Shown piece after piece: positions 46,521-55,197 of a stretch of DNA of 64,000 nucleotides. The stretch's first letter is position 1. Every line of letters begins with the position of its first letter. This DNA comes from an uncultured Ruminococcus sp. (GTDB lineage: Bacteria; Bacillota; Clostridia; Oscillospirales; Ruminococcaceae). The notes beneath the pieces are model-generated. The model worked only from the letters and a program-made list of their open reading frames with translations. It was not told the DNA's origin and made no database searches. The stretch spans positions 1 to 64,000 of the forward strand of contig CAJTYV010000016.1 in the NCBI GenBank assembly GCA_910584195.1, read 5' to 3'. Both the position numbers and the translations under genes were made by a program.

Positions 46521-46970
46521 TTGTCTGAGCTTAAACATCACGGAATCCTCGGAATGAAATGGGGGATTCGGCGAACACCGGCGCAGCTTGGAAATCTTAG
46601 CAAGAAGGATTCAACATGGATTGCAAAAAAGAGTGACAAGATTACAGCGCAGGCTGAAAAGAAAACTTCAAGGGAACTTAACAGATATGCTAACGAGCTG
46701 CTGAAGAACCCTGATGCGGTTACAAAATCAGGTAAGCTGAGCGCTACAACTGTAACAGCATATAACCGGAAGAAAGCTGAGCTTATGAGTCAATCGGTAT
46801 CAAGTTTACGTTCTCCGTCTGGCAAAGTCGTTCAGTTTGTAGCGAAGCGTGGAGAAGTAGGAGTTATGATGGCACTCGCCGACGAGGGTTATAACATATC
46901 GCAGTTGAAAAACGGAGTATGGTCATCCGGAAGAGTGGCTTATAAGAAAACCGTTTTGGATAAAGCATAG
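46521..46970 (+). CDS. Head-region protein with HHGILGMKWGIRR tag
   Basis: A 149-aa basic protein. LSELKHHGILGMKWGIRRTPAQ at the N terminus (two parts of one tag) repeats the motif of the protein at 44150. The rest is helical and basic (KKTSRELNRYANELLKNPDAV). TTG at 46521 is preferred over a GTG at 46512 because AGGGAGGT lies 8 nt before it. Just ahead of the portal gene. Confidence 0.65.
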   Translation: MSELKHHGILGMKWGIRRTPAQLGNLSKKDSTWIAKKSDKITAQAEKKTSRELNRYANELLKNPDAVTKSGKLSATTVTAYNRKKAELMSQSVSSLRSPSGKVVQFVAKRGEVGVMMALADEGYNISQLKNGVWSSGRVAYKKTVLDKA

Positions 46971-46983
46971 GGGGTGATCATAA

Positions 46984-48357
46984 ATGGAATTTGCATTTGG
47001 TTCCAGGCTGAAACATGCTTGGAACGCTTTTACAAGCAATAAAGACCCAACGAGGGCTTATATGAATATAGGCAGCGGTTACGGATACAGACCGGACCGT
47101 CCGAGGTTCTCTATGGGGAATGAACGGTCAATCGTTACTTCTGTTTTCAATCGGATTGCGCTGGACGTGGCGGCGATAGACATAAAGCATGTCCGGTTGG
47201 ACAAAAACGGGCGGTTTCAAGAAACCATCAATTCGCCTCTTAACAACTGTTTGTCATTAGAGGCAAATCTGGATCAGACTGGTAGGGCATTTATACAGGA
47301 TGCGGTTATGTCGTTGTTGGATGAAGGGTGTATTGCTCTTGTTCCAACGGATACAGATGACGATCCGGAAGACGGACTGCCGGGTTCTGTTGATATTGAT
47401 TCTCTCAGGGTTGCCAAGATACTGGAGTGGTATCCCGCTCATGTGCGGCTTCGTGTATACAATGAGCAGACTGGGGAAAAAGAGGATATTACTCTTCCGA
47501 AACGATTTGTCTGCATAATTGAGAATCCTCTTTATGCCGTAATCAATGAGCCGAACTCGACTATGAAACGCTTGATAAGAAAATTAAGTTTACTGGATGT
47601 GACAGATGAACAAACGGCTTCCGGTAAGCTCGATTTAATTATTCAGCTTCCATATGTAATTAAGACAGAGGCTAGGAGAGTACAGGCAGAAAACAGGAGG
47701 AAGGATATTGAGCGGCAGTTAGCCGGCTCCAAATACGGAATCGCTTATACGGATGGTACGGAGCATATTACTCAGTTGAACCGTTCTCTTGAGAATAATC
47801 TCATGAAGCAGATCGAGTATTTGACCTCTCTGTTATTTAGTCAGCTCGGCATTACCCAGAGCATTCTTGATGGTACTGCTGACGAAAAGACAATGCTCAA
47901 TTATTACAGCAGAACGATAGAACCTATTGTGTCGGCTATTGTGGATGAAATGAAGAGGAAGTTTCTCACAAAAACAGCTCGGTCTCAGAAGCAGGACATT
48001 ATGTATTTCAGAGATCCGTTCAAGCTTGTTCCGGTAGACAGCATTGCTGAGATTGCTGACAAGTTTACGAGAAACGAAATCATGACATCTAATGAAATCA
48101 GGCAGGTCATCGGTATGCGCCCGTCTTCTGATCCAAAAGCGGATACATTGGTGAACAGTAATATCAGCCAACCGAACGAGAGTAATCCGACTGGGCAAAG
48201 TCCTCAAACCGATGAACCGGGTGGAGAAGATAGTGAAGAAGATTCCATTGTGAACGATTTGCTCAATAGCTTGGAAGACGAGATAAACTCCATAATCGAC
48301 GGATATATGTCCGAGGACGATGATGAAGGGGAAGAGGTGGTTGATGATGACGGATAA
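46984..48357 (+). CDS. Portal protein (HK97 type)
   Basis: A 457-aa protein. SVFNRIALDVAAIDIKHVRLDKNGR, LNNCLSLEANLDQTGRAF, and TSLLFSQLGITQSILDGTADEKTMLNYY (each a separate conserved block) match HK97-family portals. The C-terminal tail is very acidic (DSEEDS ... DDDEGEEVV). It forms the dodecameric ring for DNA entry. GGGGGTGATCATAA precedes the ATG. Overlaps the next gene by 11 bp. Confidence 0.92.
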   Translation: MEFAFGSRLKHAWNAFTSNKDPTRAYMNIGSGYGYRPDRPRFSMGNERSIVTSVFNRIALDVAAIDIKHVRLDKNGRFQETINSPLNNCLSLEANLDQTGRAFIQDAVMSLLDEGCIALVPTDTDDDPEDGLPGSVDIDSLRVAKILEWYPAHVRLRVYNEQTGEKEDITLPKRFVCIIENPLYAVINEPNSTMKRLIRKLSLLDVTDEQTASGKLDLIIQLPYVIKTEARRVQAENRRKDIERQLAGSKYGIAYTDGTEHITQLNRSLENNLMKQIEYLTSLLFSQLGITQSILDGTADEKTMLNYYSRTIEPIVSAIVDEMKRKFLTKTARSQKQDIMYFRDPFKLVPVDSIAEIADKFTRNEIMTSNEIRQVIGMRPSSDPKADTLVNSNISQPNESNPTGQSPQTDEPGGEDSEEDSIVNDLLNSLEDEINSIIDGYMSEDDDEGEEVVDDDG

Positions 48358-49200
48358 TACAGCAAATCTCCAGCATTATGCCTCTCCGTACTACGATCCC
48401 GTCAAAGCACACGAGTATTACATGCAAAATCGCGAGCTGAAAGAACGCCGTTCCGTTCGGAAATTATCCGATGAGGGTAAAAAGTCTGGTCCTATACGAG
48501 AAACGAGATTAAGGCTGAGAAAAAGACCAAGGTAGAAGCTGAACAGGAAATAAAAAAGCAGAGGACTGATGAATTTAGAAGTAACGCAAAGGCAATGCGT
48601 GAAAGAATTTCGTCTCGTTTGAAAGATCTGAATGAGGCTTTGTCACAAAGGGCTTCATCGAAGAAAAAGGCCATTGACGAAAGGAAGAAATCCGATTTGG
48701 ATGAGATAACGGCTGAAACTGAGAAAAAGAAACAGCGGGTGGAAGCGAAAAAAGAGTCGGAAATCGAAAAGCTTATGAGCGTCCCTATTCCTGAGGGTCT
48801 TTCTAAAGCGGAAAAGTCCAAACGGATTGCGGAAAGGAATGAAAAAATCGCAAAGCTTCGTTCGGATGCCAAGTCGGAAAAGGATAAGTTAAGCGACCGC
48901 TCCAATTCTGATAAGGGCGATGTCCGAAACACGGCGACGAACAAAAAACAGCGGGTTACGGAAGACACCAAAGCCGAAAGGTCGAGCAATTCTTCTAATG
49001 CTTCAGCGGAAAGGCAGCAGGTCAGCAATGATCTTAAAACGGCTATTGCGGCGGCAAGAGAAGCTTATAAAGCGGCAAAGGAATCTATTGACCAAACATA
49101 CGAGGAAATTTACCAGAGGGAGTTTGACAGGATTGCAGCCGAAATGCCTAAAGTGTCTAAACGTAAGAAAAGTAAGAAAAAGTCAAGTAAAAAGAAATGA
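48347..49200 (+). pseudogene. Head-assembly coiled-coil protein with a -1 shift at an A run
   Basis: The first frame (MTDNTANLQHYASPYYDPVKAHEYY) runs from 48347 and stops at TAG 48533-48535. A second frame, open from before 48500 to TGA 49200, continues the same protein: a -1 shift at GGT-AAA-AAG (about 48477-48485) gives GKK-VWSYTRNEIKAEKK, the continuation I recall from intact relatives. Beyond that lie about 200 residues of highly charged coiled coil ending in a poly-Lys/Ser tail. It may be a mutation, a homopolymer error, or programmed -1 frameshifting. Its place between portal and capsid suggests an assembly or scaffold role. Confidence 0.65.
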
Positions 49201-49215
49201 AGGAGGTAATTCAAA

Positions 49216-51111
49216 ATGGTAAAGTGCGATTTTAGTGGATGGGCCACTAGAAACGATTTGCGCTGTGCCGATGGACGAATTATCCGGAAAGATGCTTTCA
49301 AAGGACAGAACGGAAAAACGGTCAGTCTTGTTTGGAATCATCAGCATAGTTCTCAGGATAATGTACTCGGCCACGCATTGCTTGAAAACAGGGAAGAAGG
49401 CGTGTATGCCTACTGTACTTTCAATGAAACAGAATCCGGCAAGACTGCCAAAGAATTGGTACAGCATGGCGACGTGGTTTCTCTGTCAATTTGGGCAAAT
49501 CAGTTGAAACAGACAGGACATGATGTTGTTCATGGTGTTATCCGTGAGCTTAGTCTTGTTCTTGCTGGTGCAAATCCCGGTGCGTTCATTGATACAGTGA
49601 TGGTTCACGGAGTAGAAGCAGAGGATGAAATGATTATCAATTACGATGAAAATATTATGCTCTATCATTCCGCTGATGACCCGGAGAAAGAGAAGAAAGG
49701 AGAGCCTCAGGAAGCTAAAAAGGAAAAGGAAGAGGAAAAGGAGAAGAAAGAAGAAAAGAAAGATCCGGAAACAAAAACCGACGATGATGAGACAGTCGGC
49801 GATGTATGGAACACCATGACGGAAAAGCAGCAGAATGCTGCGTATGCGATGATCGCTGCGGCTTTGGAGGAAAAAGAAGAGCTGGGTGACGATGATGAAA
49901 ACAATAAAGGAGGTAACAAAACTATGAAACATAACGTATTTGACCAGGGAGCTGTTCAGGAGAGCACTTTCCTCAGCCATGCCGACCAGGTGGATATTAT
50001 CAACCTTGCCAAGAGCAACAGCGTAGGCTCTTTGCGTACAGCTCTCAACATTTATCTGGAACAGAACAGAGAGACTTTGGAGCACAGCGGCATGGATGTC
50101 GATGATGTTCTGGCTCATGGAATCACCGACATTGAGAAACTGTTCCCTGAATTCAGGGATGTACGCCCCGGCGCTCCCGAGAGAATTACCCGCGATCAGG
50201 GATGGGTTACTTCGGTAATGAGCAAGGCTTACAAGACTCCGTTCAGCCGTATCCGTACCCGCCAGATGGATGCCCGTTCTGATGAGCTTCGTGCGAGAGG
50301 TTACAAGAAAGGCTCCAAGAAAGAGGAGCGCGGTAACATGACCCTGTACAACAGAACCACAGACCCGCAGACCGTTTTCGTAAAGGACAAGCTGAACCGG
50401 GACGACATTGTCGATATCACGGACTTCGAGGTTGCCGATTACATCTATCAGGATATGCGCGAGAAGCTGAACGAGGAGATCGCTATTGCAATCATGGTCA
50501 GTGACGGGAGAATCCCCGGTGCCGAGGGCAAGATTGACGAGACACATATCCGTCCGATCTGGGGAGATGACGAGTTCTTCACGATGCACGTTGACATTGA
50601 TCTCAATGGCGCAAAAACCGAGCTTCAGGGTACGAATACCGGCGCCAATTTCAGTGAGAACTATATCTATGCAGAAGCGATCATTCGTGCGGCCCTCTAT
50701 TCCAGAGAGAAGTACAAAGGGACTGGCCAGCCTGATTTCTACTGCACGCCTCATCTCGTGAACATCATGCTGCTTGCCAGAGACATGAACGGCCGCCGTA
50801 TCTATGACACAGTTGCGGATTTGGCAAAGGCTCTGAATGTCGGGGAGATCCACACGGCTGAGCAGTTCGATGGTCTGACCAGAGAGACTTCCGATAAGAA
50901 GACAAAGGAGCTTCTCGGAATCTTTGTGAATATGGCTGACTATACCATCGGCTCCACCAAGGGCGGCGAGATCACCAGATTCAACCAGTTCGATATCGAC
51001 TTCAATCAGGAGAAGTATCTGCTGGAGACAAGGCTGTCCGGTGCTTTGACGAGGTATCGTTGTGCAATCGCATTGGAAAAGGATGTGACCGATGAGGTTG
51101 TTGCCGGTTGA
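49216..51111 (+). CDS. Prohead protease-scaffold-major capsid fusion
   Basis: A 631-aa polyprotein. Residues about 1-135 are an HK97-type S78 protease (SLVWNHQHSSQDNVLGHALL with the catalytic His, HGDVVSLSIWA with the catalytic Ser, RELSLVLAGANPGA). Residues about 140-235 are a charged linker rich in Glu and Lys, like a scaffold. From about 237 (MKHNVFDQG) comes the HK97-fold capsid protein, with ITRDQGWVTSVMS and EIAIAIMVSDGRIPG. An ideal ribosome-binding site (AAAGGAGGT) and ATG lie inside the frame at 49924, so free capsid protein can also be made. Confidence 0.88.
   Translation: MVKCDFSGWATRNDLRCADGRIIRKDAFKGQNGKTVSLVWNHQHSSQDNVLGHALLENREEGVYAYCTFNETESGKTAKELVQHGDVVSLSIWANQLKQTGHDVVHGVIRELSLVLAGANPGAFIDTVMVHGVEAEDEMIINYDENIMLYHSADDPEKEKKGEPQEAKKEKEEEKEKKEEKKDPETKTDDDETVGDVWNTMTEKQQNAAYAMIAAALEEKEELGDDDENNKGGNKTMKHNVFDQGAVQESTFLSHADQVDIINLAKSNSVGSLRTALNIYLEQNRETLEHSGMDVDDVLAHGITDIEKLFPEFRDVRPGAPERITRDQGWVTSVMSKAYKTPFSRIRTRQMDARSDELRARGYKKGSKKEERGNMTLYNRTTDPQTVFVKDKLNRDDIVDITDFEVADYIYQDMREKLNEEIAIAIMVSDGRIPGAEGKIDETHIRPIWGDDEFFTMHVDIDLNGAKTELQGTNTGANFSENYIYAEAIIRAALYSREKYKGTGQPDFYCTPHLVNIMLLARDMNGRRIYDTVADLAKALNVGEIHTAEQFDGLTRETSDKKTKELLGIFVNMADYTIGSTKGGEITRFNQFDIDFNQEKYLLETRLSGALTRYRCAIALEKDVTDEVVAG
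49908..49926 (+). promoter_or_regulatory. Internal ribosome-binding site and start for capsid protein
   Basis: AAAGGAGGT ends about 8 nt before ATG 49924, in frame with the fusion. Translation here would give a 395-aa capsid protein (49924-51111) without protease or linker, probably in excess over the fusion. Confidence 0.7.
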
Positions 51112-51142
51112 TCCACAGACATTCAAAATGGTGTAAATTGAT

Positions 51143-51164
51143 GAACCTCTTAGGTTCTTTTTTT
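51143..51164 (+). terminator. Intrinsic terminator after capsid gene
   Basis: GAACCT-CTT-AGGTTC with TTTTTTT. Its stem resembles that after terL (GAACC/GGTTC). Confidence 0.85.
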
Positions 51165-51190
51165 ATGCCTAAAAACGGAGGAAATGAGCA

Positions 51191-51505
51191 ATGAAGTTTT
51201 ACGGACCGATTGGCTATGCTGAGACAGTTGAAACCAAGCCCGGCGTGTGGGAGGAACAGATTACGGAGCGCATGTACTACGGTGATGTGACCCGCAATAC
51301 GCGTCGGCTTCAAAGTTCTGAAACACTCAACGATGATATCAACGTTGCAAACGAAATCAGCATAGTCGCCGATCCGTTTGCCAATGAACATTTCTATTCG
51401 ATGCGGTACGTTGGGTTTATGGGTGCTAAATGGAAAATTTCAAATGTTGAAGTTCAGTATCCAAGACTTATTTTAACCATAGGGGGTGTTTACAATGATG
51501 GATAG
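51191..51505 (+). CDS. Head-tail joining protein (putative)
   Basis: A 104-aa beta-rich protein (MKFYGPIGYAETVETKPGVW, SIVADPFANEHFYSMRYVGFMG). Relatives follow the capsid gene in Firmicutes siphoviruses, where head completion proteins are found. ATG 51191 follows ACGGAGGAAATGAGCA. Overlaps the next gene by 11 bp. Confidence 0.7.
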   Translation: MKFYGPIGYAETVETKPGVWEEQITERMYYGDVTRNTRRLQSSETLNDDINVANEISIVADPFANEHFYSMRYVGFMGAKWKISNVEVQYPRLILTIGGVYNDG

Positions 51506-51803
51506 ACGGCTTCTGTTTCACGAGGTACTGTGTGAAGTTCTCGGAAGTAGGAATGTTTATTTTCAGCCCCCGGAATCCGTTAAGATGTGTTACCCCGCTA
51601 TTGTGTATGCTCGGAATGGCATCAAACCTACATATGCAAATAACGGGGTTTACTTATCTCAAATGGAATATTCAGTAACGGTAATAGACAAAGATCCGGA
51701 TAGTCCTATCGTCGGCAAAGTAGCTTTGTTGCCTACCAGTAAATTTAACCGGCATTACGAGAAAGACAATCTGAATCATGATGTCTACACAATATTCTTT
51801 TAA
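51495..51803 (+). CDS. Neck/tail terminator-type protein (putative)
   Basis: A 102-aa protein (RRLLFHEVLCEVLGSRNVYFQPPE, YPAIVYARNGIKPTYANNGVYL, YSVTVIDKDPDSPIV). Size, place before the tail-tube gene and the VTVIDKDPDS strand pattern suit a tail terminator or completion protein. ATG 51495 (second Met adjacent) after GGGGGTGTTTACA. Confidence 0.7.
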   Translation: MMDRRLLFHEVLCEVLGSRNVYFQPPESVKMCYPAIVYARNGIKPTYANNGVYLSQMEYSVTVIDKDPDSPIVGKVALLPTSKFNRHYEKDNLNHDVYTIFF

Positions 51804-51817
51804 GGAGGACAAAATCT

Positions 51818-52528
51818 ATGAAACTTGAATGGGATAAAACTGGTGAACGCTTGTATGAAACAGGCGTGGATCATGGCGTTCTTTATCCGATCCAGACGGG
51901 CGGAGTTTACACAAAAGGCGTTCCGTGGAATGGTTTGAGCGCAGTAACAGAGAGTCCGTCCGGTGCGGAGGCTTCTCCCGTATATGCGGATAATATTAAG
52001 TATCTGAACCTCATGTCTGTTGAGGAGTTCGGGGCTACTGTCGAGGCATATACATATCCGCCTGAGTTCGCGGAATGCGATGGCTCTGTTGAGATTGTTC
52101 CTGGTATGTTTGCCGGGCAGCAGAACAGAAAGATGTTCGGTATGGCATACAGAACTATCCTTGGCAACGATGTTGATAACAATGACTACGGCTATAAGCT
52201 GCATCTGATCTACGGTGCTTTGGCAGCCCCTTCCGAGAAAGGTTATGGCACTATCAACGACAGTCCGGAACCGATTTCAATGTCCTGGGAGCTGACCACC
52301 ACCCCGGTAGCGATTAACACCGTGATTGATGGCAAGAAGCTGAAACCTACAGCCTGCCTGACTTTTGACTCCACGAAGTTTGACAAGGCTTTCATGGCGA
52401 AGCTGGAAGATATTCTGTTCGGTACCAATCCTACCACGGAAGATGGCTCCGATGGAACAGAAGCAAGACTTCCTCTTCCGGATGAGATCCTCAAGCTGTA
52501 TCAGGAGTCTACCGCAGCAGCGGGCTAA
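51818..52528 (+). CDS. Major tail (tube) protein
   Basis: A 236-aa beta-rich protein. LYPIQTGGVYTKGVPWNGLSA at the start and GYKLHLIYGALAAPSEKGYGTI in the middle match phage tail-tube proteins of the Siphophage major tail family. ISMSWELTTTPV follows. It polymerises into the tail tube around the tape measure. AAGGAGGACAAAATCT precedes the ATG. A terminator follows. Confidence 0.88.
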   Translation: MKLEWDKTGERLYETGVDHGVLYPIQTGGVYTKGVPWNGLSAVTESPSGAEASPVYADNIKYLNLMSVEEFGATVEAYTYPPEFAECDGSVEIVPGMFAGQQNRKMFGMAYRTILGNDVDNNDYGYKLHLIYGALAAPSEKGYGTINDSPEPISMSWELTTTPVAINTVIDGKKLKPTACLTFDSTKFDKAFMAKLEDILFGTNPTTEDGSDGTEARLPLPDEILKLYQESTAAAG

Positions 52529-52555
52529 TCTTACAACTGCATAGTGCAACCAGTA

Positions 52556-52598
52556 GGGAGTCGTATTCAGGGTGATGGACTGGCGGCTCCCTATTTTA
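52556..52598 (+). terminator. Intrinsic terminator after tail-tube gene
   Basis: AGGGAGTCG/CGGCTCCCT stem (one G-T) with a 20-nt loop, then ATTTTATTTG. It reduces transcription into the chaperone and tape-measure genes relative to the tube gene. Confidence 0.75.
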
Positions 52599-52618
52599 TT
52601 TGAAAGGAGAAAAAGAAC

Positions 52619-53035
52619 ATGTTAAAGAAAACAATACCTTATACAGATTACAACGGTGTGGAAAGAGTTGAGGATTTTTATTTCAATCTCTCCAAAGCAG
52701 AATCAATGGAGATGGAGCTGAGTATTCCCGGCGGGCTTACCGGAATGATCCGGCAGATTGTGGCAGCACAGGATGTACCGACTATCATTGCGACTTTCAA
52801 GCAGATCATTCTCAAGGCTTACGGCGAAAAGAGTCCGGACGGCCGACGGTTCGTCAAGTCCGAGGAGCTTTCCAAGGCATTTTCGGAGACCGAGGCATAC
52901 TCCATCCTGTACATGGAGCTGGCTACAGATGCCAATGCAGCGGCTGAATTTGTGAACGGTATCGTACCGAAGGATGCGGATGCTCCTGCGGCACAGCAGC
53001 CTGAAAAACCGGCGTTGGCTCCAGTTACAAATTAG
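52619..53035 (+). CDS. Tail assembly chaperone (gpG-like)
   Basis: A 138-aa protein. YTDYNGVERVEDFYFNLSKAE, MELSIPGGLTGMI and QIILKAYGEKSPDGRRFVKS are the pattern of Firmicutes phage tail assembly chaperones; the end is Ala/Pro-rich. It keeps the tape measure soluble before tube assembly. GAAAGGAGAAAAAGAAC precedes the ATG. Confidence 0.85.
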   Translation: MLKKTIPYTDYNGVERVEDFYFNLSKAESMEMELSIPGGLTGMIRQIVAAQDVPTIIATFKQIILKAYGEKSPDGRRFVKSEELSKAFSETEAYSILYMELATDANAAAEFVNGIVPKDADAPAAQQPEKPALAPVTN

Positions 53036-53056
53036 AAAACAATGGAGGACTGAGGG

Positions 53057-53602
53057 ATGCTTCGTATTAACATACCGGCTGGCGAGGAGCAATGGGATGA
53101 GGTAAACGAAATCTTCATCTATCCAAAAGGACAAACGTTACAGTTGGAGCATTCCCTCGTCTCTCTTTCAAAATGGGAATCCAAATGGTGTAAGCCATTC
53201 CTTTCAAAGAAAGAAAAAACTTTTGAGGAAAATCTGGACTACGTTAAATGTATGACAATTACGCCAAACGTAGACCCGGAGGTTTACAGCTATTTGACGA
53301 GTTCCAATATTGATGTAATCAATCAGTATATAGATGCTCCGATGACAGCCACAACTTTCAGGGAAGAAAAAACCGGCAAACCAAACAGGGAGCAGGTTAC
53401 TGCGGAGATTATTTATTACTGGATGATTGCCTTGAATATACCGTTTGAATGCCAGAAATGGCATCTCAACCGTCTGCTGACCCTTATCAGGGTTTGCGAC
53501 ATCAAGAATTCGCCGCCTAAAAAGATGAGTAAACGTGAAATCTTTAAACGCAATTCTGCTCTCAATGCGGCGAGAAAAAAACAGTTAAACACTAGGGGGT
53601 GA
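53057..53602 (+). CDS. Second tail assembly chaperone (gpGT-like)
   Basis: A 181-aa protein. Blocks LQLEHSLVSLSKWESKWCKPFL and EIIYYWMIALNIPFECQKWHLNRLLTLIRVC (each in parts) are characteristic. In many phages this part is made by frameshifting from the first chaperone; here it has its own start with GGAGGACTGAGGG, 21 bp after the first gene. Confidence 0.85.
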   Translation: MLRINIPAGEEQWDEVNEIFIYPKGQTLQLEHSLVSLSKWESKWCKPFLSKKEKTFEENLDYVKCMTITPNVDPEVYSYLTSSNIDVINQYIDAPMTATTFREEKTGKPNREQVTAEIIYYWMIALNIPFECQKWHLNRLLTLIRVCDIKNSPPKKMSKREIFKRNSALNAARKKQLNTRG

Positions 53603-53607
53603 CCTAA

Positions 53608-55185
53608 ATGTCTGAAAAGAAAAGAGGTATAGATATATCCGTCTGGCAGGGAAACATTGATGCCGGACAGATTAAGAATAGTGGGATTGATTTTGTGATT
53701 ATCCGCGAGGGTTATCGACAGGCAATCGATTCCAAGTTTTTCGACAATGTAAGAAAATGCAAAGAAGTGGGGCTTGCCGTCATGGGAGTTTACCACTTTT
53801 CTTATGCTCTGAATACCGAGCAGGCAAAGCAGGAGGCGCGGGCTGCGGTTGCGAATCTCCAGAGAGCCGGGCTTGGTAAAGACACCATTGTATTTTTTGA
53901 TTTCGAGTATGACACGGTTACAAAGGCTGCGGCCGCTGGCGTGAAACTTGGAAAGACAGAATGTAATTCACACACAAAGGCATTCTGCGAAACGGTAGAG
54001 TCTCTTGGATACCGTGCCGGTATCTATTTCAATATTGACTACTATCGTAACTGGTATGACCACGCACTTCTGGATCAATATATCAAATGGTTGGCTGACT
54101 GGACTGGCGAAGCGGATTATCCTTGTGATTTTCACCAGTACACCAGTAAGGGAAGTGTCCCCGGAATCAGCGGCAACGTTGATATGAACTACTACTATGA
54201 GAAAGAAGATAAGGAGGGAACGATTGTGAGATATTCGAGACAAGCTGTATTAGATGTGGCGAAATCTTGGGTCGGAAAGAACGAATCGGATGGTTCTTAT
54301 AAAGAAATTATCGATCTCTATAATTCCTTTATCGGAGCATTACCGAGAGGAACCAAGATGCTTTATGAGTGGCCATGGTGTGCTGCTACATGGTCGGCTT
54401 TAGCAATTAAACTTGGTTATACGGCAATTATGCCTATTGAAATCAGTTGTTATTATCTCATTGAAGCAGCAAAAAAGATGGGCTGTTGGGTGGAAGATGA
54501 TGGATATATTCCATCGCCAGCCGATGGGATTTTATATGATTGGGACGATTCTGGTTCTGGAGAAAACACCGGTAATCCGGATCATATAGGAACAGTCGAA
54601 TATGTTTCCGGTGGATACATCACCGTTATTGAAGGAAACTACAATAACGCTGTAAAACGGCGCACGATTTCCATCAATGGAAAGTATATCAGAGGATTTA
54701 TTACTCCCAGATATGAAGATAACGAAGTTTCAGCCCCAACCCAGGATGAGAATAAGAGCATCAACACTATTGTGCATGAAGTTATTACTGGACTTTGGGG
54801 AGATGGCGAAACTCGTAAAAAGGCTTTGGAGGCAAAGGGATACAACTACGCTGAGATTCAGAGCAGAGTAACTGAAATCTTGAACGGTTCCGTTTCAACT
54901 ACTCCGAATGTTCCTGCAAGTGGAAAAGTTACTGCAACCGCATACGCGAAGTCTTTCGATAAGAATGTGAGTGGAGTTTATACCGTTTCCGCAAATAGTG
55001 GTTTGTACTGTCGCAATGATGCAGGTAAAAATAAGAAGGCTCTGTGCCTGATCCCAAATGGGACGAAGGTTCGATGTTATGGATACTACACGACTTATAA
55101 CGGAACAAAGTGGCTGTATGTACAATTTGAATTAAATGGAGTTCAGTACACTGGGTTCTGTTCCAGTAATTATCTGAAGAAGTAA
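53608..55185 (+). CDS. Modular endolysin: GH25, CHAP-like, CW_7-like, SH3
   Basis: A 525-aa lysin. Residues about 5-200 are a GH25 muramidase (GIDISVWQGNID, VFFDFEYD, GYRAGIYFNIDYYRNW). About 210-370 is a CHAP/NlpC-like amidase (VLDVAKSWVGKNE, EWPWCAATWSALA with the catalytic Cys, HIGTVEYVSGGYITVIEGNYN). About 390-430 is a CW_7-like wall-binding repeat (VITGLWGDGETRKKALEAKG). The end is SH3-like. It sits between tail chaperones and tape measure, so it may be a tail-borne lysin as well as the lysis enzyme. An internal start is visible at 54226. Confidence 0.88.
   Translation: MSEKKRGIDISVWQGNIDAGQIKNSGIDFVIIREGYRQAIDSKFFDNVRKCKEVGLAVMGVYHFSYALNTEQAKQEARAAVANLQRAGLGKDTIVFFDFEYDTVTKAAAAGVKLGKTECNSHTKAFCETVESLGYRAGIYFNIDYYRNWYDHALLDQYIKWLADWTGEADYPCDFHQYTSKGSVPGISGNVDMNYYYEKEDKEGTIVRYSRQAVLDVAKSWVGKNESDGSYKEIIDLYNSFIGALPRGTKMLYEWPWCAATWSALAIKLGYTAIMPIEISCYYLIEAAKKMGCWVEDDGYIPSPADGILYDWDDSGSGENTGNPDHIGTVEYVSGGYITVIEGNYNNAVKRRTISINGKYIRGFITPRYEDNEVSAPTQDENKSINTIVHEVITGLWGDGETRKKALEAKGYNYAEIQSRVTEILNGSVSTTPNVPASGKVTATAYAKSFDKNVSGVYTVSANSGLYCRNDAGKNKKALCLIPNGTKVRCYGYYTTYNGTKWLYVQFELNGVQYTGFCSSNYLKK
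54211..54228 (+). promoter_or_regulatory. Internal ribosome-binding site and GTG start in the lysin
   Basis: AAGGAGGG is followed after 7-8 nt by an in-frame GTG at 54226, exactly between the GH25 and CHAP-like domains. A second product of about 319 aa (CHAP, wall-binding and SH3 parts) could be made. Confidence 0.6.
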
Positions 55186-55197
55186 GGAGAATTCCAT

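Noticed and set aside
49486..51126. A 546-aa open frame on the minus strand opposite the capsid gene
   Set aside because: It is the antisense shadow of a well-supported capsid fusion, has no ribosome-binding site and has low-complexity Phe/Leu runs.
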